Assembly (NCBI RefSeq): GCF_019649055.1
Contig: NW_026570375.1
Location: forward strand, 1 to 64,000
Source: Paramacrobiotus metropolitanus
Lineage: Eukaryota; Tardigrada; Eutardigrada; Parachela; Macrobiotidae
Direction of reading: 5' to 3'
Length of the DNA: 64,000 nucleotides
Shown: piece by piece, positions 1-11,667 of the stretch
How positions within the stretch are numbered: the first letter of the stretch is position 1
Layout of the letters: every line of letters begins with the position of its first letter
Notes under the pieces: generated by a model
Databases searched by the model: none
Told to the model about the DNA's origin: nothing
What the model saw: only the letters and a program-made list of their open reading frames with translations
Made by a program: the position numbers and the translations under genes

Positions 1-286
1 GTGAGTGTGTTGTGAACGAGAATTTATGTTGGTTGCATTCTGTGTTATACTCTGTACAGCGGAAGCTAATAAACATTCCTGCTCTACGATGGAACATCAT
101 TATTTTATTCAGTTATTTCCCGCAACCGTAACCTTGAGAAGCGTGCCACACAGACTGCGTATGAAAAGTCCAAGCATGAATTTAACTGTTATTAACGTGA
201 CATACAAAGCATGCTGTAGCCAAAAAAGGATATACTCGTAAAGCACCGACAACGCAACGCCCGTTCATCAGCGAATCAAACAGAAA
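1..286. other. Edge segment with no supported gene
   Basis: This stretch lies past the 3' end of GST gene 1. It has a short open frame on the plus strand but no recognisable motif, splice structure or homology that I can see. Confidence 0.5.
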
Positions 287-2818
287 TTAATTGTTGTTCC
301 ATTTGGCAATGGCTCCGTTCAGCACTTTCTTGAAACGGTTGGAAGTGCGGAATTCCTTAATGCCCTTCAGATTCTGCAAGAAATAAATACGCACTCAGTC
401 TTCAAATAAATGGATTCTTTTCCTTAACTGTTAAACTAATATGTTTTAAAACCGGATAAGGATTTTTTATAAACATTTTTGTAAACAATCAGAAAAAAAC
501 AATAAACATGCCACTCCCGAATTGGAAAAAAATGCGCGACAAGAAATATCTGGAAAATTAATACTTGTACTGGTAATTTCCAATTAATTACGATCAATTT
601 GAAAGCGGTGAAAAACGCATTTAATCGCATAATAACAGACGTTGTAGCTGCGCATATAAAACTGCAAATTTCAACTTTTTTCACAATATGCACATCAGCG
701 AGCACAACTCAGTAAATAGATTCAAATGAAGAATTTGTGATTCAAATGAAGAAACTGCAAATGACAGGAGATAATGGCGATGACGTACGTCACGTAACCA
801 TAAACTTGATTTAACTGTACCGACTGCAAGTCATTTCAAACGAAGTAGCATTCCAAATTTCCGACCCAACATACTCTTGTTCTTAAACGTGTTTCACAAA
901 CACGACAGTACCGCGAATTTACTGTACTCACCCCGATACGTTCGTGGAATTTCTTCAGATTGGGAAAGTTATCGAGGATATCGGGGAACATAATCTGATT
1001 GCCGTCCAGGCGCTAAACAGATAACAAGCCGGCTGGTTACTTGTTTATTTGATTAATCTATCCAACTACCACCACGTCCAGCACCGACTCAGACGGATGG
1101 AGAAATAAATACTTAAATGCAGGAAGTGTGCGTTACATACCTCGTATAGAACAAAGTCGGTGTAGGTCAGATAATTCCCCACGCAGTATTCACGCTTGCT
1201 CAGATGGTGTTCCAGCTGTTTCAGAATGGGAGTCAGCTGTTCGCTGCGGTAGGCCGCTTTATCCTTCTCCTGGAAAAAAAATAAAACAAAAATTAATACA
1301 AATACAAATGTGCAATACATAATGAAATGTTTACCAACTACAAATCGTAATGAGCAAAATAATTATTCTAGGACTGTAGACTGTAACAGAAACACAGTGA
1401 GAAACCTGAACACTGGATTCAATTAATGGGAAACATTAAAACAAATTCTACTGAATTAATGGAAAACAAATTAAATACTGCTGAATTCGGTCACGAAAAA
1501 CATAAAACATTTTGAATATTTCAAAATGTGATTTAAAGCGTGCAAAAAACCAAAATAATTCCAGGCACTTACCAAATCATTGGCGCCATAGCACAGCCAA
1601 CCCCATCGAATGATCAGATCGAAAATCACACCGTCAATGATGTCCTGCTCCAGCGCGTCTTTATCGTTCTTTGCAACTGCAAACGTATCAAGTTACAATC
1701 CCTAAACACCTTGAGCGCAGTTGCACTGACATTAAAAATTAAATGAACTCAATTTAGAATCCAAAACAATTCAAATAACTTTAAAATCGAAATATTTCAA
1801 TTAACTTTCAACATGCATCATGATACATGCACTGATGCACAAAACAAATGATTGTATTAGAGTTCAAAACGGCGCATAAAATTTTTCGCCACATTTTGCA
1901 GTTATTTTACATTCATTTTTTCGATAATATTTTAATAATTAGGCTGTCAAACTTAAAAACAAATACGCAGATTATCTGTAGTTGCTACTAAAGATCCGCT
2001 GGTTACAGTTTATCTGTCTAAAATCGTGGAATTTATTTGAAATAAGATAAAATTCTGATTCAACCGTAACTACAGCAGTAAATGATGACAAAAATTAATT
2101 ACTTATTTAATACAAAAAATCGCAATAAACCGATAAAAGCTGGACTTACTGAGACCGTGCTTTCGCGCCAAATAACGGAGGATAGCATGCGACTGCGTCA
2201 GCTTCTGATCGCCATCGATGTAGTATGGCAGCTATAAACATAATAAATTTTTCTCACATAAATTGACATAATGTTTTCGCTTTTTTCTGCTTTATTTGCG
2301 TAATTATTTCAACCATTTTTTTAAGTGCTTACTGCTAGCACTAACTGCTACTAATGCAGTGCTTTTATGGGAAAAGAAAACTTCAGAAACGAAATACTTA
2401 AATATTTACACATGACAAGCTGGAAAACTGGCAAAAATTACGAGAAATATCGAAATATAAGATACTCACGTTGGGAAACTCCATTCCCAGCTTTTCCTTG
2501 TTGTTTTTCCATTCTGCGGAGAGGAAAATGTTCAAAAACAACTGTGACACCGTAATATGGGAAAAATATCAACAAAGCAGCGGACCATCGGCATTTTCGA
2601 AATCGTATCCTTTCCATTCGTATTCCTGTCCGACATGCTCCAACAGGTAGCGGATAGGAGTAACCAACTGCAAACATATGGTGTTGGTTCGAATATTTCT
2701 TATTTATGCGGAATGAAAATGCGTCAAGTCAAAGTGACTATCATCAAATTTTCACAAATTAACAAGTAAGAGCAACACATACTCCACGGATGTTCCAATA
2801 TCCCAAAACTGGTGCCAT
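287..2818 (-). CDS. Glutathione S-transferase, mu class (copy 1)
   Basis: Eight exons on the minus strand: 2818-2783, 2667-2586, 2513-2470, 2231-2150, 1676-1573, 1269-1141, 1012-932 and 373-287. All borders are GT-AG and the phases agree, giving 214 residues, the usual mu-class length of about 217. The N-terminal thioredoxin-like domain starts [12 protein letters not shown], with the catalytic-type Tyr in GYW. It continues with LPYYIDGD and [18 protein letters not shown], the glutathione-binding TQS segment. The helical C-terminal domain contains [12 protein letters not shown] and [12 protein letters not shown], which match the mu-class pattern LTYvDFl...FPNLkdF. Family knowledge: a cytosolic dimeric enzyme that conjugates glutathione to electrophiles. 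Copy 2 (10073-11667) and the partial copy 3 (from 63649) share its exon structure, which marks them as duplicates. I am confident of the class; the substrate is unknown. Confidence 0.93.
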
Positions 2819-4553
2819 TTTGTTAACGAAAAGGAAAAGATACACGAAATCAAAAAGCCGAAATGGAAAAATCTACGACGAATCCAAGCTGAACCAGCGC
2901 ACTCGACAGCAGAAAGCAGACTATCAGCTGGTTGCAAGCGAAGGGATTCCGTTTTATAGGCAAATTTCTCGGTTGCGTCTGTGCACGCGATTTTAATCGC
3001 GCGATGCCTGGGAGTGGAGGCTTGATTCACGTAGTACGTGCACCTACCCTGCGCAGTTGACAGGTGTGCGCAAGCGGATATAAAAACGTATTAAATACCG
3101 ATGTACGTGCAAGTACGTCACCCATTTGTACGTACTAGTAGCCTTTGCCTTTTTAATTCTCGCGATGGCACTCGTACAGCGTGTTCAACACAGCGGCATA
3201 AAATTATTTTTTATCTAACGATAAATTTAATAATAAACAGTACAGAACGGTACCAACAGTCTACAGATAATAATAATAATTAGGTACATTATAATAATAA
3301 TTATGGTAGTATATGGCAATTTAAAGTACAATACATCGATACGTTTGCGCCTGATTTTAAACGTACAGATACTACTGGCGACTCCTGATACTTAATATTA
3401 TTTTCTGCAATTCCGCATGACTGTAGATGATAATAATGGCATCCAGGGAAGCATGTTCAAAAGAGAAAAATCGCATGCATAAGCGCAAGAGAAAAGGATG
3501 GAACCGGTTTTGATTCTTTGAAGAGCCCTTGAATGGCTCACTCTGTTTTTTTTATTTTTCCATTGTGCTGTAGTCATTGCGATGAAGTCATGCTTCATGG
3601 AACTGAATGTGCAAAGGAAATGTAGCGATAAAGTTACCGGCAAATCTTAAATAAACAGAAGCGAATATCTTGTTGTACATGTAATGCGTTTCGCTTAGGC
3701 ATTCCGCATTTGCAAATGGCAGTGTCGTCATTAGTGCATTAGCGCTGCAACTTGTATGTGTACAAATTACGCATGCATACATATAACTAACGTTAGAACC
3801 GCCTGAAAACTGGCTTGTATGTATGGGTCGGAACGTGTTTGAACGCGCTGGTGTGCGGCATGGCAAGCTACTTCGCATATACACATACAAGTAACCGATC
3901 CGACTGCCAGTCGATGTTGAAAATTTATCGAATTTAAATTTTAATTGTCACGTTTTTTAGTGTCATTTGAAGCACTAGGTTCTTGATGTTTACACCTGAT
4001 TGTAGATCAGATCAATTCTGTAGCTTCTGATAAAGTTTAGTTTGTGGTATAGTTCTGCACCTTTTATTTCTAAAGTGTGTCAGTCAGGTGCAATCTGAAC
4101 TGTGTGATCAGCGAAGAACCGAGCTTTGGTCGGCGGATTCAAAATGGTGTTTATTCCACGCAGCGTGTCGCGTTTGTCCGTACGCTCTGATACGGCCAAC
4201 GTTTCGGGAGACACAACGGGTAAGTTTATTCAAAAAATATTTCTGTGTTTCGAAGACTGGATTCCGAAATGACTAGTGTCCGAAATGACTGGTTTCCGAA
4301 ATGAATGATTTCGGTTATCGTACAATGCTTTGCACATACTTGCTTTTCACTTTTGCACTTGCTTTTGCGTTGTACTGTGTTGATTTTGTAAAGTTTGATT
4401 TTATAGATATCGAGACTCTCATGCAGGAGTGGAATACGTCCGACAACAAAGCAGAGGCTTTTAAAAAAGTGGAATCAGGTAAGACTTGGTTTAACCTGTG
4501 CCTGTATCGCGCTTACGTATATGATAAAAACGTATGGCTCAGCTTTCAAGCGG
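2819..4553. other. Intergenic region between GST 1 and the Harbinger element
   Basis: No gene could be supported. The sequence has many GTAC and CGTACG words, for example around 3090-3140, and three nearly identical 12-mers (tccgaaatgact-type) at about 4262-4305. The left end of the Harbinger element probably lies somewhere here, but I could not find a convincing terminal inverted repeat. Confidence 0.4.
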
Positions 4554-5193
4554 ATGGCTGCAGCGAGCGCCGATGTTATTCCGGCTGGAGCAGAAAGCGA
4601 AGAGGAAGAGACGCCGAGTGAGCGCGCAAAGCCTGGCACTCCGGCTGAGCCAGGATATCCGGCTGTGCAACGAGGTACATAATTATTAGAAGTTACTGAC
4701 TTTTTGGCGTAGTTCTTCCTATTGTAGAAACCCAATACGTGTGCTTCAACTGTCGAAAGCCAGACCCGGGGCACACTACCAGTCAGTGCCGCCGTTGGAA
4801 CAGTCGCCGATTTCAGCCACGTGACGGGGAACGAGCAAAAAAATTCAAGGAATCTTTGGAGGTAATACTTAATTTCAGCACACAATTCAGCCAGGATATC
4901 CGGCGATACTGCAGAGGCAAAGTTGAAAATTAAAACAATTTATAATTATTTATTGATTGCTGCTGTTTCAGGAAAAAGAACGCTCTGTGCGCCGCATGGA
5001 AGAGGATCGCAGAGCGGAAGATGCAGAAATACGTGCCCTACGCGACAACGAAACTCGCGCTGAGCGAAACGCCCGTGAAGAGCGCTATCGACGCGAGGAC
5101 CGCGAGCGGGCGGAACGTCGCCGTCGCGAAGATCGCCAGTGGGAGGATGTCTGGGCCGAAAAATTGCGTGCCCACCGAAACATTCGTTTCTAG
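4554..5193 (+). CDS. Zinc-knuckle and charged coiled-coil protein of the Harbinger element
   Basis: Three exons, 4554-4674, 4728-4861 and 4972-5193, join in phase to give 158 residues. The N-terminus is acidic (residues about 15-25, ESEEEE). Next come two PGxPA repeats encoded by two copies of the element's 16-bp motif. A CCHC-like knuckle follows (CFNCRKPDPGHTTSQC, spaced C-x2-C-x6-H-x4-C). The last 70 residues are almost entirely Arg/Glu and should form a long helix or coiled coil. I chose the ATG at 4554 because it is the first in this frame that keeps the acidic exon. The knuckle suggests nucleic-acid binding (inference). It lies about 440 bp upstream of the transposase on the same strand. 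I do not recognise a named family. Confidence 0.7.
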
Positions 5194-5631
5194 GTAATTA
5201 TTTTAAATAATCAATCTGCTCTACCGAACGTTAGCGAGCCGGATAACCTGGCTATTCACCTGATTACAGGTTTGCAAATGCAAAAGCCATGGAATGATTG
5301 GATTGTTTTATTTTTTTCTCACTGGAATCTGTGGTGTTTTGTTAACGCGGTTTTGTGTTTACCTCCTCGCATATTTACATGAAAGTTTAGTAACTGGCAG
5401 TGATTCTTTTATTGAGTGTTGTTTGATGAAAAGCTCAACGATAAGCCGACAGTAAGTTCCAAGTAACCAACGTGACTCTGGAAATGATTAAATTCTGAAA
5501 CTGATCAAGTTTACGTAACTGCAGATCGCCGGCGGTACAAAATCGTACACAAAAAGTCAAATTTATTCCCAGCAAACAGTTTAATATAGGGTTTTAAGTT
5601 ATTTTGTGAACCTTATCTAAGTTTTGCCAAA
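5194..5631. other. Spacer inside the Harbinger element
   Basis: A non-coding gap between the zinc-knuckle gene and the transposase. It contains one inverted-orientation copy of the 16-bp motif at 5238-5253 and presumably the transposase promoter. I recognised no TATA box. Confidence 0.4.
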
Positions 5632-6863
5632 ATGGCGCGCAAGAATGACACTTCTTTGCGATTTAAATTGAAACAAAGGCGCCGAGCTCTGATTACTAAG
5701 GGACGACAAAAATACAGCCGGAAAACCTGGCTCCTACTGCTTTATGCCGCAGCAGCGTTTATCGTGGATCGTCAAGAAAAAGAACTGGAGAAGTTTTATG
5801 TGAGACACGAGCTGGATTTGCGATCCATGGAAAACGACAAGTTCAAGCATTTTTTTCGACTAGAGTGCTACAATGATTTTGAAAGGCTGTACCGTGCACT
5901 TATGATACCGAGTGTCATCCACTGCAGCAACAACTCGAAGGTGAGCGGACGCTTCGGCCTAGCTGTCGTCTTAAGAAGACTTGCTTATCCAAATCGATGG
6001 GGAGATTGCATGGAGCTGCTCGGTCGTGAAAAAAGCCAGTTATCAAGAATTTACAACGCGACAATTAACATCATTTACAGTAAGCACGGCCACCTTTTAA
6101 ACTCGTTGACCCAACCCTGGTTGTCGAAAGAACGCATAGCGGTCTACGCTGCCGCTGTGAAAAGAGCAAGCGAAGGAATTTACGGTAACGTTTAAGCCTG
6201 GTTAGCCGGCTGATCATGGGTGACCATGAAGATAACATTTTGAAAACATTTTTATAAATTGCAGGCAACTGCTGGGGTTTTATTGACGGCACCGCGCGTC
6301 CTATCTGTCGACCAGGATTTTTGCAACGATTGTACTATTCCGGTCACTGCCGCGGTCACGTCATGAAATATCAAAGTATTGTTGCTCCGGATGGACTCAT
6401 TATAAACATGTGGGGACCGTGTGAAGGTAGCCGACATGACGGATATATGGCTCGTGAATCCAGAATACGTGAGCGATTGCAAGTGAAAAATTTTGAATGG
6501 GGAAAGCCGTACTGCTTATTCGGCGATAAAGGGTATTGCCTTTCTGAGGAAATACAAGTGCCTTATAAAGGTCCGCGAATCACACCAGCGGAAGAACGAT
6601 TTAATCTGGTAATGTCCAGATGCCGAATAGCAGTGGAATTGGGGTTCCAAAGGATTTGTTCATTGTTTGCGTTCAGTAATTACCGAGAAAACAACAAATT
6701 ATTCTGGCAGCAGACTGGGAAAACCTATCTTGTTTCTGCTATACTTGCCAATTGTTTGACTTGCTTGTACGGGTTTCAGTTAATTTATCAAAAATATTTC
6801 GTACTTCCACCATCACTGGAGGATTACCTTCGCACAAAGGAACACCGAAGAAAGCCTGGATAA
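5632..6863 (+). CDS. PIF/Harbinger DDE transposase
   Basis: Two exons, 5632-6184 and 6265-6863, with an 80-bp GT-AG intron, give 383 residues. The N-terminal half is basic and helical. The DDE nuclease domain lies mainly in exon 2. The first Asp is in the family hallmark FIDGTARP, directly after the splice junction. The second is in FGDKGY, and the Glu is in RCRIAVELGFQRI. The spacing and motifs fit the DDE_4/HARBI1 superfamily (established knowledge). The enzyme would cut and join transposon ends, normally with a SANT/Myb partner such as the convergent gene at 6940-8929. One 16-bp motif lies in the intron (6196). Another overlaps the stop codon (6854), so the protein ends in KPG. An AATAAA at about 6922 is a likely poly(A) signal. 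Confidence 0.9.
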
Positions 6864-6939
6864 CCGGCTGAAGCCTGGATAGCCGGCGGTGATTTTAACG
6901 TTTTATTGTCAAGTATTTTTCTGAATAAAAATAAAATGT

Positions 6940-8929
6940 TTACTCAGCTATTTTAACATTTTCAGACGCCTGAGATTTTTTTGTAGTTTTAGATTTTTTA
7001 AGAAAATCGCCCATGAATCCAATTAACGTTTTGACTTCATCCGATCGTTTTTCTTGCTCTTTTTCGCGATGTTCCATTTCAATTTTAAACCGCTCAAGCT
7101 CCAATTTTCGAACGGCTTCTCTTTCGGCTCTGTCTCGTTCCTCTTTTTCGATTTGCTGTTGTCGAATTAATTCTCTTTCCGCACGGTCTTCTTTGTCCTT
7201 TTGAATCCGCTCCGCTCGATCAGCATCGGCTTTTTCTTTTTCCGCAGCACGATCTAAGGCCCGCTCTTCCCGCTCCATAGCGCTAGTAATGCGTTCTCCG
7301 TCAGACATCTTTTCCACTGCCGATTGCAGCCCACCAGCCAAAGCAGCTATTTGCTGTCTGCTACCGCGAATGTGGGTTGCTTTTCTTCGCGCTGCTTCAG
7401 CAACTTCTTTAATGCCTTTGAAAGGTGACTTTTTCGGTGTCTGAACACCAGCCGGCTTTCCGGCTTTTCTTGCAGTAGCCATAGCGCCTTTCATAAAGCT
7501 TTCATTCGCGACTGAGATTTCTTCGCTGGAACTTTTCAAAAGGCTTTTTTCGTCGCAGCCGGATAGCCTGGCTTTTTTATCCAGCGTGGAAAATGATTCA
7601 AATTGACCGTCCTCACCAACTGTCAATAACTCGTCCTCTGCAAAGCAGTAACGAGTCTTATAAGTACAGCAAAAAAAACACCCGTTGACTCGAGCAGGGT
7701 AAATAATTCAAAAAATTTGCATTTTTTCAGTATTACGTACTGTCAAATCGCATGTCATCGCAGCGTTCGGCTAAATCGCCATTCTCAAAATCTGCATCGT
7801 AGCTGTCTGTATGGCCACCTAATCCGTTGTCCATTAAGTCGCCAAACTTTTCCACGGACATTCCACTTGTCATTGCAAGCTTAGTTGCCCTTGCACGTAT
7901 GGCAATGGCAGCATCTTTTTTTGCCTTTTCAGGTTTGCGAATAGCCAGAGGTGCCGATTCTTTATAATTAGAAATTTGCTCCATGACCTGGTCAAACGTA
8001 AATTAGCAAATTATATACACGTCAAGCAAACTACGCACAGAAGTTCAAATGTGAAAGCGCAACAAAAATTCTGAAAAATATAAATACAAACTTAATTAAC
8101 AAAAAAGGGAGAACGCTGCTTAGTTAACGATAAGTAAATATAATTTTACGACATTAACGTAAATGAGCCTGGATAGCCGGCTGCATAAGGCAAGCACATC
8201 TACGTGTTTAAACTAAAACAAATGCAGAATGAAACAGCTAAAACATTCAGGATTTACCTGCATATATTCGTCAAAGACTTCGATGTCTCTTTCCGTTCCC
8301 GTAGGGCGATCTTCGTTATCGATGGATTTATACGTCTTCAAATGTCGTTGCACCACAGCTTTGATGGCATTTATGTCGGTCTCTCTAACGTTGATTTTAT
8401 CATCTCCGTTGGCTAATTTTACAGCTGAAACCCACGCTTCTCTTCGCTCCACTGATTTTTCTGGATAGTCAGATGGATTCTTTTCCAGCACCGCTTTCAG
8501 CTTATTCAAGGTTTTTTCGTCTGCAGGAATTCGCTTGCGTTTGTACCTGGTTTGCGTTCCGAGAGCCTCTTCTCCATCGCCCGATTCTTCAATTTCAGCC
8601 GGATCTCCAGGCTCAGCCGGTTTTCCAGGCTTTTGTGGATTGTCGTAATCACCTTCCGTTTCAACTTCAACATCTCCCGGAAGTCCAGTGGAATAAGATG
8701 GAACTGGAGCTTGTACTGCACCTGGCTCTGATTCCTTTTCCGACTGTGTGCCAGCAGTGGATGGCTGGTAGGATTTCATGTAGGATTTACGATAGGCCTC
8801 TGCTAAAGATGTACTTTGTCCGTTCGCCGGTGCGTTTTGATTGCGCTTAATCGCAAACACTTGCCCGGGTTTATTAGGGTCGGTAAAAAATATATGCGTA
8901 TCCGCTGAGATTGGTTCTTTTGCAGACAT
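6940..8929 (-). CDS. Harbinger partner protein, SANT/Myb-like with C-terminal coiled coil
   Basis: Three exons on the minus strand, 8929-8258, 7987-7741 and 7637-6940, give 538 residues. Residues 1-130 are hydrophilic and Pro/Glu-rich and include PGKPA and PGDPA, encoded by two copies of the 16-bp motif (8598, 8616). Residues about 135-224 form a compact helical, Trp-containing region that could be the SANT-like DNA-binding domain; I infer this from position and context and cannot see the repeat clearly. The last 110 residues are a Glu/Arg/Lys coiled coil ending in a short hydrophobic helix. In known Harbingers the partner protein brings the transposase to the ends and into the nucleus. The start at 8929 is the first ATG; an in-frame GTG lies two codons earlier. 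Confidence 0.72.
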
Positions 8930-9577
8930 TTTCACTAAATGAAATTATTGGAAGTAAATTGTTGATTTTTTAATTCAATCAAATAACAAAGAACTATAAA
9001 GTTTTCAGAAATGGGCAGCTCGGTAATTTTCGGACATTTTGCCCATGGATTTACTACACGGACAAGTGCTTACTGCTTCGTAGCTGCACGATATGTATGC
9101 CAGGTCCAAAAATGCGCAAGAGGTGGAGTTATCATCCATACACGTAAGGCCCTTATGTGTATGGATTTTTGGTTCCGCCCTCATCCAAACATACATCTAA
9201 TTTGCGCGGCAGCGAATCGCCGCGTTGTGGGTTCGGTCATGACGTAACTTGTATAGATGGATTCTTACTTGTCGGCCATACAAGTAACCAACGCACATGG
9301 TCTATTTATATATGTACCGATGTATCGAAGGATGACAACAAAAATAACTAACAGCCTAATTTAAAACATTTAAATCAATTTTAATCACATTTAATCACAT
9401 TTAAAACATAATTAATGCTGACGATGTGCAATTGTGGTAAAATATCGTTAGGAAAATCTAACTTTAACTTTCTAATAACGTACGCAATACGCTAACTTCA
9501 TTATCTCATTGCACGTGTGCATCAACGGTGAGATGTCACTACCGGCATCGTGATCAGGTAATGTAATTCATTTTACA
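8930..9577. other. Gap right of the Harbinger genes
   Basis: No coding sequence could be supported. The right end of the Harbinger element should fall here. The sequence is AT-rich with scattered short CATAC/GTATG words, and I found no clear partner to the left flank. Confidence 0.35.
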
Positions 9578-9579
9578 TA

Positions 9580-10006
9580 CCGTAAAACCCGATATTAACG
9601 CCCCCCCGAAATTAACGCCCCGTGCGGTTTTAAACGCCCCCTCCCGTAGGTCACGAAATAATAAAAGCCCCCCCGAAATTATCGCCCCGGGGCGCCTATT
9701 AAGATGCGGCGCCGCGCTTTTTTAGCCTGTTGTCGGTACAGTCTGAATGGTACATTTTGCTAAGTTCATTAATTCCACTTATGCACACCCTTTAAACCAT
9801 GATTTTCTAACGGATATCATTTTTACTGAAGTATTCCTGTAATGTACATACATATTAATCTTGTTAAAGATGAAATAACATGAGCGCGTTATTCATTTGA
9901 AACATTAGACGCCCCCCCGTAATAAACGCCCCCTGCGGTTTTAAGCGCCCCCTCCCGAAGCTCTCGAAAAAATAAAGGCCCAGGGCGTTAATATCGGGTT
10001 TTACGG
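9580..10006. mobile_element. MITE with 25-bp terminal inverted repeats and TA target duplication
   Basis: The ends are inverted copies of ccgtaaaacccgatattaac, followed by gcccc. They are flanked by TA on both sides (9578-9579 and 10007-10008). At 427 bp with no ORF it is non-autonomous. Inside, two direct repeats of about 70 bp (about 9598-9670 and 9908-9980) carry runs of C broken by gaaatta or taata words and the shared block tgcggtttta. It sits just past the 3' end of GST gene 2. The TA duplication suggests a Tc1/mariner-like or similar mobiliser; the family is not certain. Confidence 0.82.
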
Positions 10007-10072
10007 TATCAATAATATGTTTTGGTATTTTGCAAAAATCATAGCGCGTCACAGAGTTCACATCATAACGCC

Positions 10073-11667
10073 TTATTTATCATTCCATTTGGCAAAATCG
10101 GCGTTGAGCACCCGATTGAATCGCTTGGAATTGCGGAATTCTTTGATGCCTTTTAAATTCTGAAATTTAATTACACGTGTTAAATAAACCATAACCATAA
10201 AACTCCATAAGTAAGCAAAAAACTAGACAACGGTACAGTTATTTATAATACTAATTATTATATTATTTTACTCGTACATAATATTATGACTACTTACGCC
10301 TATGCGCTCATGAAACTTCTTCACATTGGGATAGTCATCCAGAATGTTGGGAAACAATTCATTATTGCCGTCCAGACGCTAAGGATAAACAATAATATGG
10401 AAATTTCAGTTTTCATAAAATATTGGAAAATAATTGACTGCACCTCGTATAAACCGAAATCGGTGTAAGTCAGATAATTCCCCACACAGTAATCGCGATT
10501 CTGTAGATGTTTATCGAGTTGTTGGAGAACTGGCATGAGCTTGCCACTGCGGTAAGTCTGAAGTTCTTTGTCCTGGAATAATTTATAAAACAACAAAAAA
10601 GCACAGAATAGAAAATAAAAAATACGAATTTTCATGTGGCTGACATACAAAATCCGGTGTAAAATAACACAGCCAACTCCACTGCACCATCAGATCCCAC
10701 ACTATACCGTCTATAGTGTCCTGTTCCAGAGCGTCTTCATCGTTTTTGGCAACTACAAAAGATTCGATTAGTGACGAAGAAATTTTTATCTTCTTCCACT
10801 ATCAGAATAGCGCGTACGAAGAAATTTTCTCTGATGAATATTTTTCTCAAGCTTATTAACATACATAGCTAAGTCAGATAATTTATACTGCAGTTACTTA
10901 CGTAGCTTATAGTTAAAAATTTAATAAACTAGCTCACAAAAGATTTATCAAGAATGTTAATCCCACTTTCTCCAAAAAGTCGGCGGCACCAGAAATAAAT
11001 TGCGTTATTTCAACTTTATAATTTAACAAGCGCCATAATTTTGTACATACTGAGCCCATGCTTGCGCGCAAGGTAACGAACGATGGCGTTTGACTGGGTG
11101 ATTTTCAAGTCTCCGTCGATGAAGTAAGGCAGCTGTTTAAAAAATAAAACCCGTACATTACCTACAAACTTGTACAATTATTTATTAAGTTCCAAATACT
11201 GTAGTACTCTAAAGAGGTTGTTCTTAAAATTAATTACTCACGTTGGGAAACTCCAAGCCGAGATTCTGCTTATCATTCTGTCGCCACTCTGCAAAAGAAA
11301 TAATTTTTACTGCTTCAAGTAACTGTAAGTAATTTACGTACAGGTGCTTGCGATGCGCAATACGATGCAAGGACGTTATAAAAACCGCAACAAATAATTA
11401 CCATTCTGGTCATTCAAGTTGTAGCTCTTGAATTCGTATTCCTGTCCGACGTATTCCAGAAGGTAGCGAATCGGCATAACAAACTACAACACTCAAATGT
11501 GCTGCATTTCAACCAAAAACTGCACCGTAGAAATATCAACAAAACAGCCAGGAAACTACTCTGGAATAAATAAAAATCTGATATGTTGTTTAAACTTTAT
11601 TATACACATTACACATTTTTCAACTTACCCCGCGAATCTCCCAGTATCCCACCACAGGCTTGGACAT
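10073..11667 (-). CDS. Glutathione S-transferase, mu class (copy 2)
   Basis: Eight exons on the minus strand: 11667-11629, 11483-11402, 11288-11242, 11132-11051, 10752-10649, 10572-10444, 10378-10298 and 10159-10073. The product is 216 residues. Six of the eight exons have exactly the lengths of copy 1 (82, 82, 104, 129, 81 and 87 nt); exons 1 and 3 are one codon longer. Motifs: GYWEIRG with the catalytic-type Tyr, [38 protein letters not shown], and the C-terminal NLKGIKEF block. No stops or frameshifts were seen, so the gene should be functional. It faces the same way as copy 1, with the Harbinger element lying between them. Confidence 0.93.

Larger units (their letters stand above)
4554..8929. 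mobile_element. PIF/Harbinger-type DNA transposon (core; ends not defined)
   Basis: The core has three genes: two on the plus strand (4554-5193 and 5632-6863) and one on the minus strand (8929-6940). The last two converge with only 76 bp between stop codons. A transposase plus a SANT/Myb-like partner is the classic Harbinger arrangement (established knowledge). The zinc-knuckle gene is extra. A 16-bp motif, GCC(T/A)GG-N4-CCGGC and its reverse complement, occurs at 4631, 4649, 4890, 5238, 6196, 6854, 6873, 7558, 8167, 8598 and 8616. I noticed no full copy elsewhere in the window. The reading frames look intact, so the element may be young. Terminal repeats and a 3-bp target duplication were not located. 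Confidence 0.75.

Noticed and set aside
7013-7204. Ser-rich plus-strand ORF
   Set aside because: It is the complement of the Glu/Arg coiled coil of the Harbinger partner gene.
8473-8850. Plus-strand ORF of 125 codons
   Set aside because: It lies antisense to exon 1 of the partner gene, which has better composition and splice support.
3725-9300. Terminal inverted repeats for the Harbinger element around 3.7-3.9 and 9.1-9.3 kb
   Set aside because: Both flanks contain cataca/gtaacc-type words, but no convincing inverted alignment or 3-bp duplication could be made.
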